Source: Actinoallomurus sp. | Lineage (GTDB): Bacteria > Actinomycetota > Actinomycetes > Streptosporangiales > Streptosporangiaceae | Reading direction: 5' to 3' | NCBI GenBank assembly: GCA_025964685.1 | Contig: JAOPYG010000160.1 | Coordinates: 1-37,390 of the forward strand | DNA: 37,390 nt | Part shown: one piece after another, positions 1 through 7,710 of the stretch | Layout: each line of letters starts with the position of its first letter | Position numbering within the stretch: the stretch's first letter is position 1 | The notes under the pieces: generated by a model | The model's input: only the letters and a program-made list of their open reading frames with translations | The model's database searches: none | What the model was told of the DNA's origin: nothing | Position numbers and translations under genes: made by a program

Positions 1-880
1 GGGTGCGGGCGAACTGCTGCCAGGGGTCCTCCTGCGTCGCCTTGAGCGACAGGGAGACCCGCTCGCGCTCCATGTCCACGTCGAGAACCTCGACGGTGAC
101 CTCCTGGCCGACCTCGACCACCTCGGACGGATGATCGATGTGCTTCCAGGACAGCTCGGACACGTGCACCAGGCCGTCGACTCCGCCGAGGTCGACGAAG
201 GCACCGAAGTTGACGATGCTCGACACGACGCCCTTGCGGACCTGGCCCTTCTGCAGCGTGTTGAGGAAGGTCTGGCGGACCTCGCTCTGCGTCTGCTCGA
301 GCCATGCGCGGCGGGACAGGACCACGTTGTTGCGGTTCTTGTCCAGCTCGATGATCTTCGCCTCGAGCTCGCGCCCGACGTATGGCTGCAGATCGCGAAC
401 CCGGCGCATCTCCACGAGGGAGGCGGGCAGGAAGCCACGCAGACCGATGTCGAGGATCAAGCCGCCCTTGACGACCTCGATGACGGTACCGGTGACGATG
501 CCGTCCTCGTCCTTGATCTTTTCGATCGTGCCCCAGGCGCGCTCGTACTGGGCGCGCTTCTTGGACAGGATCAGGCGACCTTCCTTGTCCTCCTTCTGGA
601 GAACAAGGGCCTCAACGTGATCACCGACCTTGACGACCTCATTGGGGTCGACATCGTGCTTGATGGACAGCTCACGCGAGGGGATGACGCCCTCGGTCTT
701 GTAGCCGATGTCGAGCAAGACCTCGTCTCGATCGACCTTGACGACAGTGCCCTCGACAATGTCGCCGTCGTTGAAGTACTTGATGGTCTCGTCGATCGCT
801 GCGAGGAAGGCTTCCTCGGACCCGATGTCGTTGACCGCTACCTGCGGGGTGCTCGAGGTGGCCTCGGTGCTGCTCGTCAT
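1..880 (-). CDS. rpsA: 30S ribosomal protein S1 (C-terminal part beyond the window)
   Basis: Ribosomal protein S1 binds mRNA at the small subunit and helps load messages, including structured or weakly Shine-Dalgarno-led ones. About 293 N-terminal residues are visible and the gene runs off the left edge. After an acidic N-terminus (MTSSTEATSS) come S1/OB-fold repeats starting near residues 37 (GDIVEGTVVKVDRDEVLLDIG), 123 (GTVIEVVKGGLILDIGLRGF) and 209 (GQVRKGVVSSIVNFGAFVDLG, then VDGLVHVSELSW). The last segment (EVLDVDMERERVSLSLKAT) closes the third repeat. The ATG at 880 is the natural start because homologues begin with the same short acidic leader. It lies downstream of polA on the same strand, as in Mycobacterium and Streptomyces. 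A separate promoter at 1041-1070 gives it its own transcript with a leader of about 150 nt. Confidence 0.97.
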   Translation of the reverse strand, partial: MTSSTEATSSTPQVAVNDIGSEEAFLAAIDETIKYFNDGDIVEGTVVKVDRDEVLLDIGYKTEGVIPSRELSIKHDVDPNEVVKVGDHVEALVLQKEDKEGRLILSKKRAQYERAWGTIEKIKDEDGIVTGTVIEVVKGGLILDIGLRGFLPASLVEMRRVRDLQPYVGRELEAKIIELDKNRNNVVLSRRAWLEQTQSEVRQTFLNTLQKGQVRKGVVSSIVNFGAFVDLGGVDGLVHVSELSWKHIDHPSEVVEVGQEVTVEVLDVDMERERVSLSLKATQEDPWQQFART

Positions 881-1040
881 GTGTGGGATGGCTCCGGATA
901 CGGACATGCGTAGTTGTGCGGCGCGGAGGGCCAGTTATCGTCCCTGCCGATGAACCGGCCGTATGACCAGACCGATGTCGACTTGACCGAGCGCGAGCCT
1001 ACTCTGTCCGAGGCGCGCGCAGGCCCACAGCGCAGCGATC

Positions 1041-1070
1041 AGAATATGGGAGGCAAGGGGCAGCGGTCAA
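1041..1070 (-). promoter_or_regulatory. Sigma-A-type promoter of rpsA
   Basis: Read on the minus strand, a TTGACC box (1070-1065) is followed after 18 nt by TATTCT (1046-1041), close to the housekeeping consensus. Transcription would start near 1034, leaving a 5-prime leader of roughly 150 nt before the rpsA start at 880. The boxes are seen directly; promoter activity is inferred. Confidence 0.6.
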
Positions 1071-1082
1071 TCTCGAGAGTGG

Positions 1083-2204
1083 TCAGTAGGGGCAGGCCCA
1101 CTCCTTGTAGCGCGTGTAGAGGTAGATCATCTTATCCTGCGGGAAGGCGACCGTGGCTGCGTTTCCGTCGGAGGTGTACCGCTTGTCGGGGTTCTGGGCC
1201 AGCCACTCCAGCCACGCCGTCGAGCAGTATCGCTTGCAGTCATCTTCCTTGATTTTGCCCTTGTCCCTGATCCGCGGGATCTGACGCGGGTCGAAGGAGC
1301 TCGCGTACGGCGAGTCGGACGGCTTCCAACCGGCGAGGAACATGCCCTGGAAGTCCCACTTCACGGGCTTGGTGCCGTGCTGGGCCCAGTCCAGGTGCGC
1401 CGTCGAGAGCGACCCGAACGGGAAGGCGAACGTCGTCGAGGGTTTGCCGGTGGCGTCCTCGATCATCTTCTCGTCGCCGCCGATCTCCTTGGCCACCTCG
1501 GCCTTGCTCATCTGGCGCATGTCTTTGTGGTTGGTCGTGTGGTTGGCGACCTCGAACCCGTTGCGGGTCAGCCAGCGCATCGTCTCGATGCCCGGCTTGG
1601 AACCGCCGTAGAACGGGTCGCGGTTCACGAAGAAGGTCGCGATCGGGCGGAACCCGGGATTCTCCTTGGCCACCCGCTGGATCACCGAGATCGCGGTGTC
1701 CGGCTTGGGATTGCCGGCCCCGTCGAAGTCCGCGTGTGTGATGGATCCATCGTCGAAGGTCAGCACGACCGGATGCCGGCCGGCCGGAATGTTGATCTTC
1801 CCGGCCACGAACTCGGCCGCGGTGATCGGCACGTAGCCCTGCTTGGCCATGCCGGTGAACTCGTCGTACAGCTCCTTGGTGGAGCGGTCGAGCGAGGCCT
1901 GCGGCTTGGCCATCACGCGGTGGATCATGAAGATCGGCACCTGGCCGAGCTCATTCGCGTTGACGGCGCGCGCCGCCGCGGCGGCCTTGGCCATGTTGAA
2001 CGGCGGCACGTGCTTCTTCGGCGGCTTGCGCGGTGCCGGCGCGGCCCCCTTGGTCGGCACGGACTGCGCGGTACGGGCGACGCCGCCGGCGGCGGCCGGG
2101 TTCGCATGAGAGGCACTTTCCTCGTGCCGGTCACGCGGAGCCAAGAAGCCCACCACCACGGCAATAACGATCAAAGCGGCGGCGAATTTGTCAAGGTGCG
2201 GCAC
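1083..2204 (-). CDS. Membrane-anchored polysaccharide deacetylase (NodB domain)
   Basis: Probable carbohydrate esterase family 4 enzyme acting outside the membrane on peptidoglycan or another N-acetylated glycan. The 373-residue product has a hydrophobic anchor or uncleaved signal at residues 8-22, then a linker rich in Ala, Pro and Lys up to about residue 85. The NodB domain follows, with TFDDGS at 149-154 (catalytic base and metal-binding aspartates) and NHTTNH at 221-226, supplying the two metal-binding histidines of the HxxxH motif. The GTG at 2204 was chosen because AGGGGA lies six bases upstream and translation then opens just before the hydrophobic segment; the frame stays open to an ATG at 2279 without a comparable ribosome site. 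It sits between rpsA and polA and appears to be transcribed alone. The natural substrate is not determined by the sequence. Confidence 0.9.
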   Translation of the reverse strand: MPHLDKFAAALIVIAVVVGFLAPRDRHEESASHANPAAAGGVARTAQSVPTKGAAPAPRKPPKKHVPPFNMAKAAAAARAVNANELGQVPIFMIHRVMAKPQASLDRSTKELYDEFTGMAKQGYVPITAAEFVAGKINIPAGRHPVVLTFDDGSITHADFDGAGNPKPDTAISVIQRVAKENPGFRPIATFFVNRDPFYGGSKPGIETMRWLTRNGFEVANHTTNHKDMRQMSKAEVAKEIGGDEKMIEDATGKPSTTFAFPFGSLSTAHLDWAQHGTKPVKWDFQGMFLAGWKPSDSPYASSFDPRQIPRIRDKGKIKEDDCKRYCSTAWLEWLAQNPDKRYTSDGNAATVAFPQDKMIYLYTRYKEWACPY

Positions 2205-2513
2205 GGTTTGTCCCCTAGCGTTTCTGCACGCGGTGCGCACGAAATCCTGCGAAGCGTTACTTCCCGTTCCCGCGATCATGTAATCGCCCGAGCAGCTGCA
2301 CCGAACGTCTTGTTATAGCTGCGTCAAGACTCGGTCAGCGTCATCTCAGAGGATCGCCTTTGTCATGGCGCACACGGGGATACGGGAGTGCGCCGAAGGT
2401 CATCCACCGCCCGATCCGCGACCGTCCCCGAGACTCCCCCGGCATGCCGGGGGAGTCTCACCCGAACGGGATGGTGCCGCCCACCTGGTCCGGGCGGCGA
2501 GGTCTGGTTTTGG
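2205..2513. other. Intergenic region between the deacetylase and the small hypothetical gene
   Basis: About 300 bases without a convincing gene. It holds the upstream region of the deacetylase (minus strand) and a perfect palindrome at 2430-2459. Short open frames here lack ribosome sites and recognisable products. No clear -35/-10 pair was found for the deacetylase. Confidence 0.5.
2430..2459. repeat. Perfect 30-bp palindrome, probable terminator hairpin
   Basis: Two 15-base arms (GAGACTCCCCCGGCA and its exact reverse complement) meet without a spacer. As RNA they would form a 13-bp GC-rich stem with a four-base loop. No T-run follows on either strand. Its place after the minus-strand frame ending at 2514 fits a terminator, but a palindromic protein site is also possible. 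Confidence 0.5.
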
Positions 2514-2819
2514 TCAAGCTTGTGTGAGCTGCCGAGCCGAGCCGGTCGTGTACCCCTGACCTGGGCCGTACGGGCCGCCGCGGGCGAGGGCACCACCGGG
2601 TGAGTACCACGGCGGAAACGGCTGTGGCGCGCTGCGCGACCTCAGCGGCACGAGGTGGGCCTCGCTCAGCGACATGAGCAGCGGGGGCAGGCCCACCCCG
2701 GAGAGGCGCTGAGCGTCCTCGTCGACGCCGCCCGGCGACCGGCCCGGCTCGGGCCACGGCGCCACCCCGGCCTCCACGGCGGCACGGGCACCGCCCCGGC
2801 GGGTCTGGTGACCGGCCAC
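2514..2819 (-). CDS. Small hypothetical protein downstream of polA
   Basis: A 101-residue frame between polA and the palindrome. I do not recognise the protein. Its codons are strongly biased to G or C in the third position, matching neighbouring real genes, and the stop falls just before the hairpin at 2430-2459, which supports it being coding. The C-terminal half is rich in Pro, Gly, Ser and Tyr (for example FPPWYSPGGALARGGPYGPG), with no signal peptide, membrane segment or cysteine pattern. The GTG at 2819 has no good ribosome site, so the true start may be internal, such as the Met in LPPLLMSLSEAH. In GC-rich DNA, frames of this length also arise by chance, so the call stays tentative. 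Confidence 0.4.
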   Translation of the reverse strand: MAGHQTRRGGARAAVEAGVAPWPEPGRSPGGVDEDAQRLSGVGLPPLLMSLSEAHLVPLRSRSAPQPFPPWYSPGGALARGGPYGPGQGYTTGSARQLTQA

Positions 2820-2898
2820 CCATGATCACGATGGGCCGGTCCTAGTCGAGCCGCTCGCGTACCCCCGGGTGAGAGAGCCGGGTGCCTGCCGGGGCGGG

Positions 2899-5586
2899 TC
2901 AGTGTCCCGCTTCGTGCCAGGTGCGGCCGGTGCCCATGGAGACCTCCAGAGGCACCCGCAGGTCGTACGCCGCGCCCATCTGCGTGCGGACCAGGTCCTG
3001 CAGGGTTTCCAGCTCTCCCGTCGCCACTTCGAAGATCAGCTCGTCGTGCACCTGGAGCAGCATGCGGGACCGCAGGCCGGATTCGCGCATCGTGCGGTCG
3101 ACTCGCAGCATGGCGACCTTGATGATGTCGGCGGCCGAGCCCTGGATCGGCGCGTTCAACGCCATGCGTTCGGCCATCTCCCGGCGCTGGCGGTTGTCCG
3201 AGGTCAGGTCGGGCAGGTAGCGGCGGCGGCCCATGATGGTCTCGGTGTAGCCGTCCTGGCGGGCCTTCTGGACGATGTCGCGCAGGTAGTCGCGGACTCC
3301 GCCGAACTGCTCGAAGTATTCCTCCATGAGCGCGCGGGCCTCGTCGGGCATGATGCGCAGCTGCTGGGACAGGCCGAACGCCGACAGGCCGTAGGCCAGG
3401 CCGTAGTTCATCGCCTTGATCCGCGACCGCAGCTCGCCGTCGATCTGCTCGGCCGGCAGGTCGAACACCCGGGACGCGGTGACGGTGTGGAAGTCGATGC
3501 CCGAGCCGAACGCCTCGATCAGCGCATCGTCCTCGGACAGGTGGGCCATGATCCGCAGCTCGATCTGGCTGTAGTCGGCGGTCAGCAGGCACTCGAACCC
3601 CTCGCCGACCACGAACCCCTCCCGGATCTGACGGCCCTCGGCCGTGCGGATCGGGATGTTCTGGAGGTTGGGGTCGGAGGAGGACAGCCGGCCGGTCGCG
3701 GCGACCATCTGGCCGAACGTCGTGTGGATGCGGCGGTCATCGTCGGCCATCGGGATCAGCGAGTCGACCATGCTCTTGAGCTTGGCCACCTCGCGGTGGC
3801 GCAGCAGGGCCTCCAGCACCGGGTGAGGCGTCTGGGTGAACAGGCTGGTCAGCGCCTCAGAGTCAGTCGTGTAGCCGGTCTTGGTGCGCCGCGTCTTGGG
3901 CAGCGCCAGCTCGTCGAAGAGGATCTGCTGGATCTGCTTGGGCGACCCCAGGTTGAACTCACGGCCGATCGCCGCCCACGCGGCCTCCTCGACCGCCTTG
4001 ACCTCGGCGCCGAAGGTCGCCGAGAGGTTCGCCAGGTAGTCGATGTCGAGGCCGACACCGAGCCGCTCCATGGCCGCCAGAACCTCCACAAGCGGCATTT
4101 CCACGTCACGGAGCAACGGCACCGCACCCCGCCGCTCCAGGTCCTTGTCGAGCGCCTCGGCGAGGTCCACGACGGCGCGGGCGCGTACGGCCAGGTCGAA
4201 CGCGGCCTCCTGCTCACCGGAACCGTCCAGTGTCAGCTGGCCGCTGTCGTCGGCCTCCTTGCGGAGCTCGCGGTGCAGGTAGCGCAGCACCAGGTCGCCG
4301 AGGTCGAACGAACGCTGGCCGGGCAGCGCGAGATAGGCCGCCAGGGCCGTGTCGCTGGTCAGGCCGTCCAGCTCCAGGCCGCGCGCCGCGAAGGCGAGCA
4401 TCGGGCCCTTCGCGTCGTGCATCGTCTTCGGCTGCTTGGGGTCGGCCAGCCACGCGGCGAACGCCCGCTCGTCGTCCTCGGGCAGCTCCACCGGGTCGAG
4501 GTAGGCCCCCACGCTCGCCTGGGTGGCCAGCGCGATGCCGGTGATGTCGCCGGTGCCGCGCCCCCACGTGCCGGTCACCGCGACGCCGACACGGCCCGCG
4601 CCGCTCGCGTGCTCGGCCAGCCACGCCGCGACCTCGCCCGGGCCCGGCCGGGCCATTTCGACCTCGAAGCCCTCCTCGGCCTCCGGCTCGACCGCCGACA
4701 GCGTCGCGTAGAGCCGCTCGCGCAGCACGCGGAACTGCAGCGTGTCGAACAGCGTGTGGATCTCGTCGCGGTCCCACTGGCCCAGCTTCAGCTCGGCGGG
4801 CCCGCGGTCCAGCGACACGTCGCAGTCGAGCTTGTTGAGCTGCTGGTTGCGCAGCACGTTGCCGAGGTGCTCGCGCAGGCTGTCGCCGGCCTTGCCGGTG
4901 ATCTCGTCGACGTGCGCGACGAGCCCGTCCAGGCCGTCGTACTTGGTCAGCCACTTCGCCGCGGTCTTCGGGCCGACCCCCGGCACACCCGGCAGGTTGT
5001 CGCTGGTCTCCCCCACCAGCGCGGCCAGCTCCCGGTGCCGCTCCGGCGGCACGCCGTATTTCTCCTCGACCGCCGCCGGCGTCATGCGGGCCAGGTCGGA
5101 CACGCCCTTGCGGGGATAGAGCACCGTGCAGTGCTCGCCGACGAGCTGGAAGGCGTCACGGTCGCCGCTGACGATCAGGACGTCCATCTCCTGCCCGACC
5201 GCCTGGGTGGCGAGCGTCGCGATGAGGTCGTCGGCCTCGAAGCCGGCCACGGACAGCCGCGGGATGCGCAGCGCGTCGAGCACCTCGAAGATCAGGCTGA
5301 TCTGGCTGCGGAAGTCATCCGGCGTCTCACGCCGGTTGGCCTTGTATTCGACGTAGCTCTCGTGGCGGAACGTCGGCTCGCTCCGGTCGAAGCACACCGC
5401 CACATGCGTGGGCTGCTCGTCGCGCAGGACGTTGATCAGCATCGACGTGAAGCCGTACACGGCGTTGGTCGGCTGGCCCGTCGTCGTCGAGAAGTTCTCG
5501 ATGGGCAGCGCGAAGAACGCCCGGTAGGCGAGCGAGTGCCCGTCCATGAGGAGCAGGCGGGGAGTTTCAGGGGTCGCTTCCGTCAT
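2899..5586 (-). CDS. polA: DNA polymerase I
   Basis: Family A DNA polymerase (895 residues from the ATG at 5586) that removes RNA primers and fills gaps in replication and repair. The N-terminal 5-prime nuclease domain (about residues 10-300) begins LLLMDGHSLAYRAFFALP and carries a run of metal-binding acidic residues (GFEADDLIATLA, IVSGDRDAFQL). The central 3-prime exonuclease-like domain lacks the DxE proofreading motif: the expected segment reads VGVAVTGTWGRGTGDITG, as is usual for actinobacterial Pol I. The polymerase domain has motif A DYSQIELRIMAHLS near 669, motif B RSRIKAMNYGLAYG near 726 and motif C LLQVHDELIFE near 847. Two in-frame GTG codons directly precede the ATG, so the start could be up to 6 bases earlier. 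It is divergent from the thioesterase gene at 5656. Confidence 0.97.
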   Translation of the reverse strand: MTEATPETPRLLLMDGHSLAYRAFFALPIENFSTTTGQPTNAVYGFTSMLINVLRDEQPTHVAVCFDRSEPTFRHESYVEYKANRRETPDDFRSQISLIFEVLDALRIPRLSVAGFEADDLIATLATQAVGQEMDVLIVSGDRDAFQLVGEHCTVLYPRKGVSDLARMTPAAVEEKYGVPPERHRELAALVGETSDNLPGVPGVGPKTAAKWLTKYDGLDGLVAHVDEITGKAGDSLREHLGNVLRNQQLNKLDCDVSLDRGPAELKLGQWDRDEIHTLFDTLQFRVLRERLYATLSAVEPEAEEGFEVEMARPGPGEVAAWLAEHASGAGRVGVAVTGTWGRGTGDITGIALATQASVGAYLDPVELPEDDERAFAAWLADPKQPKTMHDAKGPMLAFAARGLELDGLTSDTALAAYLALPGQRSFDLGDLVLRYLHRELRKEADDSGQLTLDGSGEQEAAFDLAVRARAVVDLAEALDKDLERRGAVPLLRDVEMPLVEVLAAMERLGVGLDIDYLANLSATFGAEVKAVEEAAWAAIGREFNLGSPKQIQQILFDELALPKTRRTKTGYTTDSEALTSLFTQTPHPVLEALLRHREVAKLKSMVDSLIPMADDDRRIHTTFGQMVAATGRLSSSDPNLQNIPIRTAEGRQIREGFVVGEGFECLLTADYSQIELRIMAHLSEDDALIEAFGSGIDFHTVTASRVFDLPAEQIDGELRSRIKAMNYGLAYGLSAFGLSQQLRIMPDEARALMEEYFEQFGGVRDYLRDIVQKARQDGYTETIMGRRRYLPDLTSDNRQRREMAERMALNAPIQGSAADIIKVAMLRVDRTMRESGLRSRMLLQVHDELIFEVATGELETLQDLVRTQMGAAYDLRVPLEVSMGTGRTWHEAGH

Positions 5587-5655
5587 CACCACGCACGCAG
5601 CCTAGCCTTCGCCTAGGACAAATCTGAGCAGGCCGAGTAGGTCACAGGAGGTTTT

Positions 5656-6072
5656 GTGGACGACGCGCGCGGCACCACGTCCGGCGGGCCCGACCTGGAT
5701 ATGTACGGGGGCCTCGCCCGGTCGATGGGCATCGAGATCATCGAGGCGTCGGCGCGACGCGTCGTGGCGCGCATGCCGGTCAAGGGCAACACTCAGCCGT
5801 ACGGCGTCCTGCACGGCGGCGCCTCCTGCGTGCTGGCCGAGAGCATCGGGTCGATCGGCTCCGCCCTGCACGCCGGTCCCGATCGCATCACGATGGGCAT
5901 CGAGATCAGCGCGAGCCACCACCGGTCGGCCACGGAGGGGTACGTCACCGCGGTCGCGACCCAGTTGCACGGCGGCCGTACGCTCACCAGTTACGAGATC
6001 ATCATCAGCGATGACCAGGATCGCCGGGTATGCACCGCACGGCTCACATGCGTCATCCGCGATCGGCCCTAG
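5656..6072 (+). CDS. PaaI-family hotdog thioesterase
   Basis: A 138-residue single-domain hotdog-fold protein of the PaaI/YbdB type, which hydrolyses acyl-CoA or aryl-CoA thioesters in the cytoplasm. The family signature is seen around residues 47-65: GNTQPYGVLHGGASCVLAES, with the HGG loop and the downstream Glu (E65) typical of this class. Later strands (MGIEISASHHRSATEGYVTA, LHGGRTLTSYEIII) fit the conserved core. The GTG at 5656 is supported by a perfect AGGAGG seven bases upstream. It is divergent from polA, with about 70 bp between the two starts, a placement that recurs in actinobacteria. The natural acyl-CoA substrate cannot be told from sequence. Confidence 0.9.
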   Translation: MDDARGTTSGGPDLDMYGGLARSMGIEIIEASARRVVARMPVKGNTQPYGVLHGGASCVLAESIGSIGSALHAGPDRITMGIEISASHHRSATEGYVTAVATQLHGGRTLTSYEIIISDDQDRRVCTARLTCVIRDRP

Positions 6073-6206
6073 TTTTCTTGATTTCGGTGCCCGTCGCGTG
6101 ACCTGCGGTTTCACCGCTTGTAGCCGAATCGTTTCCGATCGAGGCCCAACGGGTATGCCACAGGCTTTGCACGCATCACACCAGTCTCGCTACCGTTGCA
6201 CCGTAC

Positions 6207-6309
6207 GAGCCCGGAGCGCTGAGTAGAAAACGTACCGCCGGGCCTGTGCAGGGCCGGGGAAGGCCTGCATGGGATGCCGGCGGTACGGCACCAAAGGCGC
6301 TCCGGGCTC
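6207..6309. ncRNA. Candidate structured RNA element (nested stems)
   Basis: Inside a 305-bp gene-free gap lies a compact nested structure. Outer arms 6207-6219 (GAGCCCGGAGCGC) and 6297-6309 are exactly complementary over 13 bp. Middle arms 6231-6241 (CGTACCGCCGG) and 6277-6287 pair exactly over 11 bp. Inner arms 6248-6255 and 6262-6268 form a 7-bp stem with one bulged G and a GGGGAA loop. Between outer and middle stems are purine-rich strands, TGAGTAGAAAA on the left and GCACCAAAG on the right. It does not match any riboswitch, RNase P, SRP or tmRNA pattern I know. Strand, transcription and function are unknown; a mobile palindromic element is the main alternative. Confidence 0.45.
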
Positions 6310-6364
6310 ATCGCATTGTGATCCCGATTGGGCGACGAACGCTTCCAAGGTCACCCGTGCTCGT

Positions 6365-6370
6365 CTACGG
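6365..6370 (+). promoter_or_regulatory. Extended -10 box for a leaderless start
   Basis: TACGGT lies six bases before the GTG at 6378, the spacing expected if transcription begins at the start codon. No Shine-Dalgarno precedes that GTG. No clear -35 box was seen. Confidence 0.35.
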
Positions 6371-6377
6371 TCGCGCT

Positions 6378-6947
6378 GTGCCTCGCCTCATCCTGCGCTC
6401 CGGTGTCGCCGCGGCCCTGCTCGCGATGGCCGCCCTCGCGGCCACCGGATGCGGCTCATCCCCACGCGACTACGAGATCCCGCCACAGCCGGTGCCCAGC
6501 GGCGAGACCCCGCTGTCCGGCAGGAACGCCACGATCGGTGAGGTCACCTACACCGCGATCGGACTCCGCACCAAGCTGGGCGAGGTCATCGGCTCACACG
6601 GGAGCTGGGTTCCGCACGGCCAGTACGTGAGGGTGCGGCTCCTGATGGTGAACCACGGCCGCGAACGCCATGACTTCGACCCCGGCCGGCAGCTCGTCGT
6701 CACGGCGGACGGGAAGACGTACGGGCCGAGCCCCGACGCGACGCAGATCTCCCGCGCCGTCTCCGGCACGCAGTCCATCGCGTCCCAGGAGCTGCGAGCC
6801 TTCGACCTGTGGTTCGACATCCCGGCGAACGCGGTCGTCCGGGCCCTTCGCGTCTTCGGCGACCCTTCGTCGTCCAAACTGGGCGACCAGCTGAAGGGGG
6901 CGCCGGTGGCCGGCACCAAGAACCCGGTGGACATCCCCCTGAAATGA
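6378..6947 (+). CDS. Lipoprotein with a DUF4352-like domain
   Basis: A 189-residue secreted lipoprotein. Starting at the GTG at 6378, the product has a short basic start (VPRLILR), a hydrophobic stretch and a lipobox ending LAATGC, so the Cys near residue 26 would be lipidated and anchored on the outer face of the membrane. The rest resembles the immunoglobulin-like DUF4352 fold found in many actinobacterial lipoproteins: HGQYVRVRLLMVNHGRERHDFDPGRQLVV, later LRAFDLWFDIPANAVVRALRV. These domains have no known enzymatic role. The frame continues upstream to an ATG at 6246, but that would put residues before the signal peptide and overlap the structured element at 6207-6309, so the later start is preferred. 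It is convergent with livF, with a strong hairpin between. Confidence 0.8.
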   Translation: MPRLILRSGVAAALLAMAALAATGCGSSPRDYEIPPQPVPSGETPLSGRNATIGEVTYTAIGLRTKLGEVIGSHGSWVPHGQYVRVRLLMVNHGRERHDFDPGRQLVVTADGKTYGPSPDATQISRAVSGTQSIASQELRAFDLWFDIPANAVVRALRVFGDPSSSKLGDQLKGAPVAGTKNPVDIPLK

Positions 6948-6948
6948 A

Positions 6949-6982
6949 CCGGGTGGTGACCGCGGGCGCGGTCACCACCCGG
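6949..6982. terminator. Bidirectional hairpin between the lipoprotein gene and livF
   Basis: A 15-bp perfect stem (CCGGGTGGTGACCGC and its complement) with a GGGC loop lies between two convergent stop codons, directly after the lipoprotein stop. There is no T-run, as is common for actinobacterial terminators. Confidence 0.75.
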
Positions 6983-6990
6983 CAGGGACG

Positions 6991-7710
6991 TCAGATCGCC
7001 GGCGCCGCTCCGCCTCCGAGATATGCGGCGCGCACCTGCGGATCGTCCAGCAACGCACGGGCCTCGGCGGACTTCACCACCGAACCGGTCTCCAGAACGT
7101 ACGCGCGGTGCGCGATCTGCAGCGCCTGCTGCGCGTTCTGCTCGACGAGCAGCACCGTGGTGCCGCGCCGGTTGATCTCCTCAATGATCGAGAAGATCTG
7201 CTGGATGAGCTTCGGGGCCAGCCCCATCGACGGCTCGTCCAGCAGCAACACTTTCGGCTGGGTCATCAGCGCGCGCCCGATCGCGAGCATCTGCTGCTCA
7301 CCGCCGGACATCGTGCCGCCGGCCTGATCCTTGCGCTCCGCCAGCCGCGGGAACAGGTCGAAGACCTCCTTGAGGTCCTTGGCGACGTTCCCCTTACGGG
7401 CGTACGCACCCATGAACAGGTTCTCGGTGACCGTCATGCCCGGGAAGATGCCGCGGCCCTCCGGCGCCTGACCGATGCCCATGAGCACCCGCTTGTGCCC
7501 GGCCACCTTGCTGATGTCCCGTCCGGCGAACACGATCCGGCCGGCCGACAGCGGGCGGAGTCCGGAGATCGTCTTCAGGGTGGTCGACTTACCGGCGCCG
7601 TTCGCCCCGATCAGCGTGACGATCTCACCCTCGTCGACGTCCACGGACACGCCCTTGAGCGCGGCGATCTTGCCGTAGTGGACATGGATGTCCTTGATCT
7701 CAAGAAGCAT
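6991..7710 (-). CDS. livF: Branched-chain amino acid ABC transporter, ATP-binding protein LivF
   Basis: One of the two cytoplasmic ATPases that power uptake of leucine, isoleucine and valine, or related amides or amino acids. The 239-residue protein has the ABC motifs in order: Walker A GANGAGKST near residue 34, the LIV-family sequence GIGQAPEGRGIFPGMTVTENL, signature MSGGEQQ near 134, Walker B KVLLLDEPSMGLAP, and the switch His replaced by Gln in LLVEQNAQQAL, as is normal for LivF. It is the last gene of the operon. Its ATG at 7710 overlaps the end of livG by 11 bp, indicating translational coupling. A hairpin at 6949-6982 closes the operon. Confidence 0.95.
   Translation of the reverse strand: MLLEIKDIHVHYGKIAALKGVSVDVDEGEIVTLIGANGAGKSTTLKTISGLRPLSAGRIVFAGRDISKVAGHKRVLMGIGQAPEGRGIFPGMTVTENLFMGAYARKGNVAKDLKEVFDLFPRLAERKDQAGGTMSGGEQQMLAIGRALMTQPKVLLLDEPSMGLAPKLIQQIFSIIEEINRRGTTVLLVEQNAQQALQIAHRAYVLETGSVVKSAEARALLDDPQVRAAYLGGGAAPAI

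Noticed and set aside
131-913. Plus-strand frame across rpsA
   Set aside because: It is antisense to a clear S1 reading frame with conserved S1 repeats.
2899-5586. Possible proofreading defect in polA
   Set aside because: Loss of the DxE exonuclease motif is normal for actinobacterial Pol I, so it is not a new mutation.
2869-5616. Very long open frame on the plus strand across polA
   Set aside because: It mirrors polA on the opposite strand; high third-position GC keeps the antisense frame open. The product is a charged, motif-free sequence, whereas polA has all family motifs.
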